Below are positions 1-6,290 of a stretch of 9,734 bases of DNA, piece by piece. The notes beneath the pieces were generated by a model. It saw only the letters and a list, made by a program, of their open reading frames with translations, did no database searches and had not been told where the DNA came from. This DNA comes from Limiplasma sp031556335 (GTDB taxonomy: Bacteria > Bacillota > Clostridia > Christensenellales > Aristaeellaceae). The first letter of the stretch is position 1; the number at the start of each line of letters is the position of its first letter. The translations under genes and the position numbers were made by a program. The stretch is taken from NCBI GenBank assembly GCA_031556335.1, contig JAVBTE010000161.1:1-9734 (forward strand), in the 5' to 3' direction.

Positions 1-413
1 GTCGCGACTTTTGCGCTTTGCACGCCAAACACGCTGATCAGCTGGCTGGGAAACAAAAACATCATCCCGCCGAACGCCAGGCCCAGGATCAAGGCAAGCC
101 ACAGGGCGTTTTGGGCATAGGCGGCGGCGGTGCCCCGGTCCTGCCGCCCCAGGTGCTGCGATACGCCGATGTTCGCCCCCATCTGCCCAATCAGCAGCGG
201 AGCCGCGGACAGCCACAGGTACATTCCTGAAAGGCCGCTGGCCGCTACCGAGTCGGGACCCACGCGCCCCAGCCAGAACATATCCGTCAAATTGTAGGTC
301 ATCTGCATCAGCTGCACGCCCATAATGGGCACGGCGACCATGAGAAGCTTGTCCAGGATACTTCCATGGGTCAGGTCGTAGCTGCGTTTTTCTTGCATCC
401 GTTTTTCTCTCAT
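1..413 (-). CDS. MATE family efflux transporter, N-terminal part (runs off the left edge)
   Basis: Reading leftward from ATG 411-413 gives 137 residues with no stop before the window edge. After a short polar N-terminus (to about residue 20) comes a membrane helix with VAVPIMGVQLMQ, then the TDMFWLGRVG and VAASGLS segments. This is the usual TM1-TM2 layout of MATE (NorM/DinF-like) transporters. Further hydrophobic stretches lie at about residues 62-80 and 102-123. The family exports drugs or metabolites by Na+ or H+ antiport across the cytoplasmic membrane; the substrate cannot be told from this fragment. A second in-frame ATG at 396-398 is a possible start, and neither has a strong ribosome site (a weak GGATAGG lies upstream of 413). 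The gene diverges from the Fn3 gene at 650. About two thirds of the protein is missing to the left. Confidence 0.88.
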   Translation of the reverse strand, partial: MREKRMQEKRSYDLTHGSILDKLLMVAVPIMGVQLMQMTYNLTDMFWLGRVGPDSVAASGLSGMYLWLSAAPLLIGQMGANIGVSQHLGRQDRGTAAAYAQNALWLALILGLAFGGMMFLFPSQLISVFGVQSAKVA

Positions 414-649
414 TTCACTATGTAATTGGCCTATCCTACCACAAAAAAAGGAAAAGCACAATTGCATTTCCAAACAAATGTTCCTGTTAAAATTTGTCGA
501 CTTGCGGCAGGGCCCGGCCTCTGTTTCCCCCCTCCGGATTGCGCCGCGCGTTGGGCAGCCCCCGTCTCCCAGCGAACCTCCCGCTTTGCGGCACATATCA
601 TAAAACGTGGAAATGCGCCATTGCTTTCCACCACAAAGGAGAAATTGAT
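414..649. other. Divergent intergenic region between the MATE and Fn3 genes
   Basis: These 236 bases hold no convincing gene. The left part is A-rich and contains an extended -10-like sequence on the plus strand (TGTTAAAAT, 485-493) without a good -35, so it is only a weak vegetative promoter candidate. The right part holds a sigma-K/sigma-E-like promoter match (listed separately) and the ribosome site AAAGGAGA at 635-642 in front of ATG 650. Open frames crossing this stretch lack ribosome sites and are read as chance. Confidence 0.5.
576..602 (+). promoter_or_regulatory. Candidate sporulation (sigma-K-type) promoter
   Basis: The sequence AC (576-577), 16 bases, then CATATCATA (594-602) fits the consensus known for Bacillus mother-cell sigma-K, AC-N16-CATAnnnTA. 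Sigma-E has a closely related -10. Transcription would start near 609, about 40 bases before the ATG at 650 and ahead of the ribosome site. The match is seen in the sequence. The assignment to sigma-K is inference, because short motifs occur by chance and clostridial sigma-K sites may differ. Confidence 0.4.
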
Positions 650-1366
650 ATGAATTACTGTCGAAATATGGTCTCCTCCCGCTCCTGCGGTTGCATGCGC
701 GCGTGTTTTTCCCAGCCCTGCAACGTCTGTCCCCCGATGGCCTGCGCCCCGGCGGTTTGTCCTCCCTGCCCGGTTCCGCCGTCTCCGGCTTGCTTTTCCC
801 CGGTAACGGGCGCCGCCGTGGGGATTACCGCCGGCGCGGCCCAAATCATGGGCAACGCCTTTGTCAGCGGCAGTTCCCCGGTCACCCAGGTGGGCGTGGA
901 GTACGCCGCAAACCCCGCCCTCACCGGAAGCCAAACGGTGTTTTCGGCGGTTACGCCTGTGTTCAACGTGCCGCTTTCAGGGCTTTCCTCCGGCACCACG
1001 TATTATTACCGCGCCGTTGTGCTGGCCAATGGCAGCCGCTGCGTGGGCGAAATCCGCTCCTTCACGACAACGGGAACGCCCGGGGTCGTCAGCGGAACCC
1101 CCATCAATATCGCCGCCTCCACTGCCACCATCCAGGGCAGCTCCTTCGCCAATCTGCCGCAGCTCCCCACGGAGGCGGGGATCGAGTATGCCACGTCCCC
1201 CACGCTTGCCGGAAGCGTCAACATGCCCGCGGCGCAGGCCGTGACGCCGTTTAACGTGCCGCTTTCCGGCCTCGGCCCGCTCACCACGTATTACTACCGG
1301 GCCTACGCGGTCAGCGGCGGGGTGCGCTATGTCGGCAGCATCCTGAACTTTAACACCCTCGCATAA
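650..1366 (+). CDS. Cys/Pro-rich protein with two tandem Fn3-like domains; possible spore coat protein
   Basis: 238 aa from ATG 650, chosen because AAAGGAGA lies 7 bases upstream; longer in-frame starts have no ribosome site. The first 48 residues carry ten cysteines (4, 13, 15, 19, 24, 27, 32, 37, 40, 48) mixed with prolines, and there is no signal peptide or membrane helix. Two Fn3-like repeats follow, at about 54-140 and 146-236. Both contain a VPLSGL segment, then TTYYYRA, and end in a beta strand with FTT or FNT. I do not recognise a named family. A Cys-rich head on a cytosolic, beta-sandwich protein would suit a disulfide-linked structural layer such as a spore coat, and the sigma-K-like promoter upstream agrees, but this is inference. 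An alternative is a metal-binding or surface protein exported by an unseen route. The gene is monocistronic and convergent with the kdpE-like gene. Confidence 0.8.
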   Translation: MNYCRNMVSSRSCGCMRACFSQPCNVCPPMACAPAVCPPCPVPPSPACFSPVTGAAVGITAGAAQIMGNAFVSGSSPVTQVGVEYAANPALTGSQTVFSAVTPVFNVPLSGLSSGTTYYYRAVVLANGSRCVGEIRSFTTTGTPGVVSGTPINIAASTATIQGSSFANLPQLPTEAGIEYATSPTLAGSVNMPAAQAVTPFNVPLSGLGPLTTYYYRAYAVSGGVRYVGSILNFNTLA

Positions 1367-1384
1367 GCCAAAAACTTTTGCCCT

Positions 1385-1413
1385 GGCCGTCTCAAACGGG
1401 GTTTGGGACGGCC
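1385..1413. terminator. Hairpin between convergent genes, probable shared terminator
   Basis: A 13-bp stem (1385-1397 with 1401-1413; one G-T pair, GGG loop) sits in the 103-bp gap between the Fn3 gene (stop 1366) and the response regulator (stop 1470). Neither side has an immediate long T-run. On the minus strand a TTTTT follows about 10 bases after the stem. Placement between two converging genes supports a bidirectional terminator. Confidence 0.6.
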
Positions 1414-1469
1414 TCGCCTCCCTTTGCAGCGTTCCGCCCGCTTCATTTCGCCCCTTTTCAAAAGCGCTG

Positions 1470-2162
1470 TCACCCGTCCACAAAGCGATACCCAACGCCG
1501 ATCTCCGTAAAAATATATTCGGGCTTTGCCGGGTCCTTCTCAATCTTTCTTCGCAAATTCGCCATAAACACCCGCAGGGTTTTGGTATCGCCAAAGGTTT
1601 CGTAGCCCCAAATCTGCTTCATGATATAGTGATGGGTCAACACCTTGCCGCGGTTGGCAATCAGAAAAAGCAGCAGCTTGTACTCCATCGGCGTCAGGTG
1701 GATTTCCTGCTGGTCGATGGATACGCTGTGCTTTACAATGTCCACCATCAGCCCGCCGCATACAAACAAGGTTTCCTGGGTTTGACCGGGGGCCTGTACC
1801 TTTCTTTGCGCGACACGGATTCTGGCCAGCAGCTCGCCCATATGGAAAGGCTTTGTCATATAGTCGTCGGCGCCCGCGTCCAGGGCTTCGATTTTTTCCC
1901 GCTCCTGGCCCCGGGCGGACACCACCAGCACCGGCACGGAGGACACGGCCCTGATATCGCCAATCACCTGCAAGCCGTCACGGTCGGGCAGGCCCAGATC
2001 CAGCAGGATCACATCCACGGGGTTGGAGGAAAAAAGGAACATCCCTTCATCCGCGCTTTTGGCGACAAATACCCGATATCCCTCTTTTTCCAGGGACATC
2101 ATCAAAAAATGGGAGATATAGGGATCATCCTCTATCACCAAAACGCGAAAGCTCTGTTCCAT
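1470..2162 (-). CDS. kdpE: OmpR/PhoB-family response regulator, KdpE-like
   Basis: 230 aa. The receiver domain (about 4-118) has the acidic pair D12/D13, the phosphoacceptor D55 in LLDLGLPDRDG, S82 and K104 (TKPF). A winged-helix DNA-binding domain (about 130-228) follows, with LTPMEYKLLLFL, TLRVFMANLRRKIE and the C-terminal GVGYRF hairpin. These are characteristic of KdpE, the partner of KdpD, which controls potassium transport genes. ATG 2162 is preferred because AAAGGGGGAG lies just upstream; a GTG at 2168, overlapping the kinase stop as GTGA, would add two residues but has no spaced ribosome site. It is the last gene of the potassium operon, 2 bp after the kinase gene. By context the target is probably the ktr operon itself; this is inference. 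Confidence 0.93.
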   Translation of the reverse strand: MEQSFRVLVIEDDPYISHFLMMSLEKEGYRVFVAKSADEGMFLFSSNPVDVILLDLGLPDRDGLQVIGDIRAVSSVPVLVVSARGQEREKIEALDAGADDYMTKPFHMGELLARIRVAQRKVQAPGQTQETLFVCGGLMVDIVKHSVSIDQQEIHLTPMEYKLLLFLIANRGKVLTHHYIMKQIWGYETFGDTKTLRVFMANLRRKIEKDPAKPEYIFTEIGVGYRFVDG

Positions 2163-2164
2163 CC

Positions 2165-3580
2165 TCACTCCCCCTTTGGCAGCGTAAAAATAAACTTCGC
2201 GCCGTGGGGCAGATTATCCTCCGCCCAAATCTTTCCGCCGTGCGCCTCCACAATGGCGCGGCATATGGGAAGGCCCAGGCCCACCCCCCGGCGCTTGTCC
2301 GTAAAGACGCTGTCGGAGGAAAAAAAGTCCTCAAAAATGCTTTGCTTCATCTGGCCCGGAATGTCCTCCCCGGCGTTGGCGACCGAGAAAACAGCGTTTT
2401 CGTCGTCCACCGAAATCTCCAGCAGGATTTCATCCCCGGGCTTTGTGTGCTTGATGGCGTTGTCAAACAGATTGATCAGCACCTGGGCGATCAGCTTCCC
2501 GTCCACCCTCAGCGCCACCACCTCTTCCGGATAGGTGATGCGAAGAACGCGGCCGCCCCAAAGACGCTCCATGTGTTTCACCGCCTCCGCGGCAACGTCG
2601 TCCACCACCTCAAAATCTTTGTGGATGTCCAGCTTGGCTTCATCAATCCTTGTCATGTTCAAAATGTTCTCCACCAGGTTGCTCAGCCAGACGGTTTCCT
2701 CGCTGATGTCCGACGCCAGCTTGCGCTTTTCCTCTGCCGTCAGCACGTCGAACTGCTCGGCCAGCAGGGTGCTGGCGCCGGTCAGCGACGTAAGGGGCGT
2801 GCGTATGTCATGGGCGACCGCACGCAAAAACGTGCTGCGGCTTTTTTCCCGTTCCATGGCGAAGCGTATTTTCTCCCGCTCGGTGTACAGGTCCTCCCGC
2901 TCCAGCGCGGCGCCGATTTGCGCCGCCACGGCGGTATACAGCAATTCGTCTTTGCTTTTGGTTTGGATATCGGCGCACCAAATTTGCAAAACGCCCACCG
3001 GCCCGGAAGGGCCGGGAATGCTGTATTCATAGGGCGGCGTTTGCGCCCCAGGCGCCCGGTCCACCTCGTAGGGTTCGCTGTCGCCGTCGATCCGCACCGC
3101 CGCGACGCACGCGCTGTGGGTTTGAATATAGGTGACGCCGCTTACAATAATGCTTCTTTTGCCCGTGATATGAACAAACTTGTTGGTGATCTCATACATC
3201 ATTCTGGCTGTCGCTTCATTATGCGAGGCTTTCAGCATTTGCCGCGTAAGGCGCGACATGATGGCGCTGCCGGAAATGGCCGTCGCCAGAAAAAAGAACA
3301 CCAGCACAATATCGCTGGAGCTGATCATTCTGAGCGAAAACGTCGGCCTTGTAAAAAAATAGCTGAAAGACAGGGCATAGGCAATGGCGGAAACCACGCC
3401 GAACACATATCTGCGCGTAAAGACGGAGGAAAACAGCACGCCCAGCAGGTACAGCATGATGATGCTGTCCTTGTTGATGCTGGCGGCGTTCCCCAGCAAG
3501 GCCAGCAGCGTTACCACAACCAGCATCAAAAGCATGATAACGCCGGCATGCAGCGCCTCTTTCAACCGAATCCTTTGCAT
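2165..3580 (-). CDS. kdpD: KdpD-like sensor histidine kinase lacking the N-terminal KdpD domain
   Basis: 471 aa. Four membrane helices (about 12-30, 38-54, 58-75, 89-108) form the DUF4118-type segment of KdpD. A GAF-like region (about 125-235) precedes the dimerisation domain with H257 in AVAHDIRTPLTSL, and then the ATPase domain with N370/N374 (INLFDNAIKHT) and GVGLGL (432-437). Full KdpD proteins are near 900 aa; here the roughly 400-residue cytosolic N-terminus (KdpD plus Usp domains) is absent. The G1 box reads NAGEDIP, so the usual Asp is Asn, a change also seen in other active kinases. The start is set by GGGGGAGGTG 7 bases before ATG 3580. The gene lies 19 bp after ktrA and 2 bp before the regulator. 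Its expected role is to sense K+ or osmotic state and phosphorylate the KdpE-like protein. Confidence 0.92.
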   Translation of the reverse strand: MQRIRLKEALHAGVIMLLMLVVVTLLALLGNAASINKDSIIMLYLLGVLFSSVFTRRYVFGVVSAIAYALSFSYFFTRPTFSLRMISSSDIVLVFFFLATAISGSAIMSRLTRQMLKASHNEATARMMYEITNKFVHITGKRSIIVSGVTYIQTHSACVAAVRIDGDSEPYEVDRAPGAQTPPYEYSIPGPSGPVGVLQIWCADIQTKSKDELLYTAVAAQIGAALEREDLYTEREKIRFAMEREKSRSTFLRAVAHDIRTPLTSLTGASTLLAEQFDVLTAEEKRKLASDISEETVWLSNLVENILNMTRIDEAKLDIHKDFEVVDDVAAEAVKHMERLWGGRVLRITYPEEVVALRVDGKLIAQVLINLFDNAIKHTKPGDEILLEISVDDENAVFSVANAGEDIPGQMKQSIFEDFFSSDSVFTDKRRGVGLGLPICRAIVEAHGGKIWAEDNLPHGAKFIFTLPKGE

Positions 3581-3599
3581 TCAGCACACCTCCCCCACA

Positions 3600-4253
3600 C
3601 TATGGGCGGCATGCTATATTCGATACATCTTTTTTAAGTCCTGCAATGACCAGGTGCTCGTTCGCCGCGAAAACATGGTCGGAGCTCATGATGGGCGTTA
3701 ATTTTTTGTCGCCGTTTTTGAATCCCAGAATGCTTACGTGGTACTTTTTGCGAATTTCCAGTTTGTAGACCGAATGGCCCACCCAGTCCTTGGGAACCCG
3801 GGTCTCCGCAATGGCGTAGTCCGGCGAAAGCTCGATATAATCAAAGATGTTTTTGGCGCTGAACCGGCCGGCCAGGCGCTGGGCCATGTCCTTTTCCGCG
3901 TGGATCACTTCGTCCGCGCCGATTTTTTCCAAAAACTTCCCCTGCTTTTCACGGTCGGTTTTGGAAACCACATACTTTGCCCCCATCTCTTTCAGCATGG
4001 AGGTAATTTCCAGCGACGATTGAAAATCTCCGCTGACGCAAACAAAGCACACGTCAAAATTGGTGACCCCAAGCTCCCGCAGCACATCCTCCTCCTGACA
4101 ATCCGCCACCTGGGCGGCAGTCACAAAGGGGGCGATATGGGCGACCTTTTCCTCGTCCTTGTCCACCACCATCACTTCATTGCCAAGCTCCGCCAGCTTG
4201 ACCGAAAGATGCCTGCCAAAACGGCCCACACCGATGACCAACATGGATTTCAT
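3600..4253 (-). CDS. ktrA: KtrA-type RCK regulatory subunit of potassium uptake
   Basis: 217 aa. The RCK_N Rossmann domain (about 3-130) starts with GVGRFG (8-13) and has the acidic D31 at the end of the second strand (MVVDKDEE), as in nucleotide-binding KtrA/TrkA. The RCK_C domain (about 135-212) ends in HVFAANEHLVIAG. In characterised Ktr systems an octameric ring of this protein binds ATP/ADP through RCK_N and, in several Firmicutes, c-di-AMP through RCK_C, and so gates the KtrB channel from the cytoplasmic side. The length is typical for KtrA (about 220 aa) rather than the double-length TrkA. AGAGAGG lies 8 bases before ATG 4253. The gene is 13 bp downstream of ktrB, which supports a functional pair. 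Confidence 0.94.
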   Translation of the reverse strand: MKSMLVIGVGRFGRHLSVKLAELGNEVMVVDKDEEKVAHIAPFVTAAQVADCQEEDVLRELGVTNFDVCFVCVSGDFQSSLEITSMLKEMGAKYVVSKTDREKQGKFLEKIGADEVIHAEKDMAQRLAGRFSAKNIFDYIELSPDYAIAETRVPKDWVGHSVYKLEIRKKYHVSILGFKNGDKKLTPIMSSDHVFAANEHLVIAGLKKDVSNIACRP

Positions 4254-4266
4254 TGATAATTCCTCT

Positions 4267-5607
4267 CTATCCGATGATTATTTTTTCTTCAACGTTGCTA
4301 ATTTTCGTCTTGATGCGCCGGTCCGTCACCGCCATCAGCACGGAAAGGCTGCCCAGCCGGCCGATATACATCAGCAGGATCGCCACAACCTTTGATACCG
4401 TGGTCAACTGAGGCGTAATGCCTTTGGACAGGCCCACCGTGCCGATGGCGGACAACGCCTCAAACAGCGCCGCGTGCAGCCCGATCCCCTGAAAGGTGAT
4501 GATCGTGGTGCCCAGGATGGCCGTCACCGCATAGAGCATGGTGCTGTTGAACGCCCGTTGCACCGCCTTTTCCTCAATCTTCCGGTTAAACACGTTGATC
4601 TCCTCCCGGCTGCGCAAATAGGCGATGACCGAGAAGACCATAACGAAAAAGGTGGTTGTTTTGATACCGCCGCCGGTGGAGCCCGGGGAAGCGCCCACCA
4701 GCATCAGAAGCATGGTCAGGATCGAGCCGCTTTCGCTGAGCTTGCTCATGTCCACAGTGCAAAACCCGGCGGTTCTTGGCGTGACCGACTGGAACAGGGA
4801 CGCGAGAATTTTTTGCCCCGCGTTCATTCCCGCGAAGGCGTGGTTGCCTTCCAGCACGTAAAACGCCAGGGCGCCCGCCACGATCAGCAGGAAGGTAACC
4901 GCCAGAACAATTTTCGTTTGCAGGCGATAGCGCCTCACATGCCATTTGTGATCAATGATGTCATCCCATACAATAAACCCAAGGCCCCCAATCACGATCA
5001 GCGACATGACCACCGCGTTCACAATGACGTCGTCGGCGTAATGGATCAGCGAACTGGAGGGCGCCACCCGCCCCATCAGGTCAAACCCGGCATTGCAAAA
5101 AGCGGAAATGGCATGGAATACGCTAAACCACAAGCCGGTGCCCATACCAAAATCCGGGCAAAACCGAAATGCCAGCAAAACGGTCCCCAGCAGTTCAATC
5201 AGCAAGGTTCCAAACACCGCCCGCCGAACCAAACGCACAATGCCGCCAATTTTCAGTGCGCTGATGGACTCTTTCATCAGCGATCTTTCCCGCAGCCCAA
5301 TCCTCTTGCCAAGGGTCATGGACAAAAAAATGCCGATGGTCATAAACCCCAGCCCGCCTGTTTGAATCAGGCACAAAATTACGATCTGCCCGAACAGGGT
5401 GAATTGGGTGTAGGTGTCAAAAACGGCAAGCCCTGTGACGCAGGTCGCCGACGTGGCCGTAAACAAAGCGTCGATGAAGCGGATCTCCGCCCCGTCCCGG
5501 CTGGCCATCGGCAGGGTCAGCAACAATGAGCCGACCAGAATGACCAGCACAAACCCAATGGACAAAAACTGCAACGGGGTAAAATTTACTTTATAAATCT
5601 TAATCAT
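4267..5607 (-). CDS. ktrB: KtrB-type potassium channel subunit (TrkH/KtrB family)
   Basis: 446 aa, typical for KtrB. It is a polytopic membrane protein built of four M1-P-M2 repeats. The selectivity-filter glycines are visible in all four pore loops: CVTGL (G59), CNAGF (G174), RTAGF (G281) and GTVGL (G392). The flexible intramembrane gating loop is present as GASPGSTGGGIKT (305-317). The protein imports K+ as a dimer, coupled to or stimulated by Na+ in characterised members, and is gated by KtrA. ATG 5607 is preceded by GGTGAT plus five bases, an extended ribosome site overlapping the stop of the upstream RCK-like gene (6-bp gap), so translation is probably coupled. It shares the operon with ktrA and the KdpDE-like pair. 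Confidence 0.95.
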   Translation of the reverse strand: MIKIYKVNFTPLQFLSIGFVLVILVGSLLLTLPMASRDGAEIRFIDALFTATSATCVTGLAVFDTYTQFTLFGQIVILCLIQTGGLGFMTIGIFLSMTLGKRIGLRERSLMKESISALKIGGIVRLVRRAVFGTLLIELLGTVLLAFRFCPDFGMGTGLWFSVFHAISAFCNAGFDLMGRVAPSSSLIHYADDVIVNAVVMSLIVIGGLGFIVWDDIIDHKWHVRRYRLQTKIVLAVTFLLIVAGALAFYVLEGNHAFAGMNAGQKILASLFQSVTPRTAGFCTVDMSKLSESGSILTMLLMLVGASPGSTGGGIKTTTFFVMVFSVIAYLRSREEINVFNRKIEEKAVQRAFNSTMLYAVTAILGTTIITFQGIGLHAALFEALSAIGTVGLSKGITPQLTTVSKVVAILLMYIGRLGSLSVLMAVTDRRIKTKISNVEEKIIIG

Positions 5608-5613
5608 GTTCCA

Positions 5614-6063
5614 TCACCAACTTGGCGTACAGCGGCCAAGCATGGCGCACGCCTCGCCGATGCTGAAAGCCACGCTGTCGATATGATAATCCTGAAAAAC
5701 GCTCAGGTACCGTTTGTTATTGCAAACGGCGATGGTATACGCAGGATACCTTTTTTTAGCCTGCGCACAAAGCAAAATGTTATCCAGATCGTTATGGGAC
5801 AGGGCAAGCGCCGTTTCATACGCGGCCTGTTCGGGCAGGGCGGGCTCGCTAATATATTCAAAAGCCCGGGGGGATGTTTGCAGGGCCGCTTGCGTTTCCT
5901 CCATTTGCCCCAGGTCCGCAAAGACCAGGGTGTCTTTTACTTCCAGGGCGGAGGGCGCATCCGTGAAGCCCACATGGCCGATGAACCGGTCCACCTTTTT
6001 CATCCAGAACAAGCCATACAGGAAAAAGCCGATGACGACCAAAACAATCAAAACAATACTCAT
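5614..6063 (-). CDS. Small membrane-anchored protein with a divergent RCK/TrkA-N-like domain
   Basis: 149 aa from ATG 6063. GTG 6072 and ATG 6069 are alternatives; 6063 is chosen because GGTGAT ends four bases before it, the same extended ribosome site as at ktrB. One membrane helix (about 3-20) is followed by KK, so the remainder should be cytosolic. Residues 44-140 read like an RCK_N domain: strand LVFADLG, helix, strand EYISEP, then ALALSHNDLDNILLCAQAKK, TIAVCNNKR and the YHIDSV strand. The Gly-rich nucleotide loop (GxGxxG) is replaced by ADLGQME, and there is no RCK_C half. As first gene of the ktr operon, 6 bp from ktrB, it may be a tethered accessory or regulatory subunit of the channel. 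I know no named family for it. The RCK similarity is from reading motifs, not from a search. Confidence 0.75.
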   Translation of the reverse strand: MSIVLIVLVVIGFFLYGLFWMKKVDRFIGHVGFTDAPSALEVKDTLVFADLGQMEETQAALQTSPRAFEYISEPALPEQAAYETALALSHNDLDNILLCAQAKKRYPAYTIAVCNNKRYLSVFQDYHIDSVAFSIGEACAMLGRCTPSW

Positions 6064-6134
6064 GCCCATCACCCAAGACGATTATACCGCGAAACGTGCC
6101 AGCATGTTGCTAAGGAACCTCCGGGGGTGTTAAG

Positions 6135-6163
6135 ATTATATAAACGTATTGGGCGGTTTACAC
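6135..6163 (-). promoter_or_regulatory. Candidate ktr operon promoter with KdpE-like half-sites
   Basis: On the minus strand TGTAAA (6162-6157), 12 bases, TTTATA (6144-6139), with TATAAT (6140-6135) overlapping the second element. TTTATA and TTTACA are the half-sites known for E. coli KdpE, where they are direct repeats; here they are inverted. There is no recognisable -35 at the right distance, as is usual for activator-dependent promoters. Start of transcription would be near 6128, about 65 bases before ATG 6063. Regulation by the KdpE-like protein is inference. Confidence 0.3.
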
Positions 6164-6208
6164 GCGCCCATTGCTTTTTTCGGTGCTTTTTCAAAAGAAC
6201 CGCCCGCA

Positions 6209-6240
6209 TGCAACCTGGCGCATCCTTGAAACATCTATAA
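6209..6240 (+). promoter_or_regulatory. Candidate ECF-type promoter for the sigma operon
   Basis: TGCAACC (6209-6215), 16 bases, then CATCTATAA (6232-6240) resembles ECF promoters of the TGnAAC ... CGTCTA kind, with one mismatch in the -10 CGTC core. Transcription would begin near 6246, about 45 bases before ATG 6291. ECF sigma genes commonly drive their own transcription, so autoregulation is likely if the site is real. Confidence 0.4.
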
Positions 6241-6290
6241 AGTGTAAGATCGATTTTGCAGGTGATGATCACACCACCAGGGGGTACGAT

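Larger units (their letters stand above)
6064..6290. promoter_or_regulatory. Divergent regulatory region between the ktr operon and the sigma operon
   Basis: These 227 bases separate two divergent operons and should hold both promoters. On the minus strand there are two TATAAT sequences (6140-6135 and 6086-6081), neither with a good -35. On the plus strand a candidate ECF promoter lies at 6209-6240. A perfect 8-bp inverted repeat (6151-6158 and 6198-6205) encloses a T-rich loop. I looked for a ydaO-type c-di-AMP riboswitch, which is common before ktr genes in Firmicutes, and saw none. Confidence 0.55.

Noticed and set aside
2204..3637. 477-codon open frame on the plus strand, opposite the histidine kinase
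   Set aside because: It is antisense to a gene with complete kinase motifs, has a low-complexity His/Gln/Arg-rich translation and no ribosome site; it arises from the GC-rich codon pattern.
4474..5529. 351-codon plus-strand frame opposite ktrB
   Set aside because: Shadow of ktrB, whose four pore loops are unmistakable; the translation has no domain and is Gln/His/Pro-rich.
6064..6290. c-di-AMP (ydaO-type) riboswitch before the ktr operon
   Set aside because: Expected in many Firmicutes, but the conserved riboswitch core was not found and the likely leader is too short (about 65 bases).
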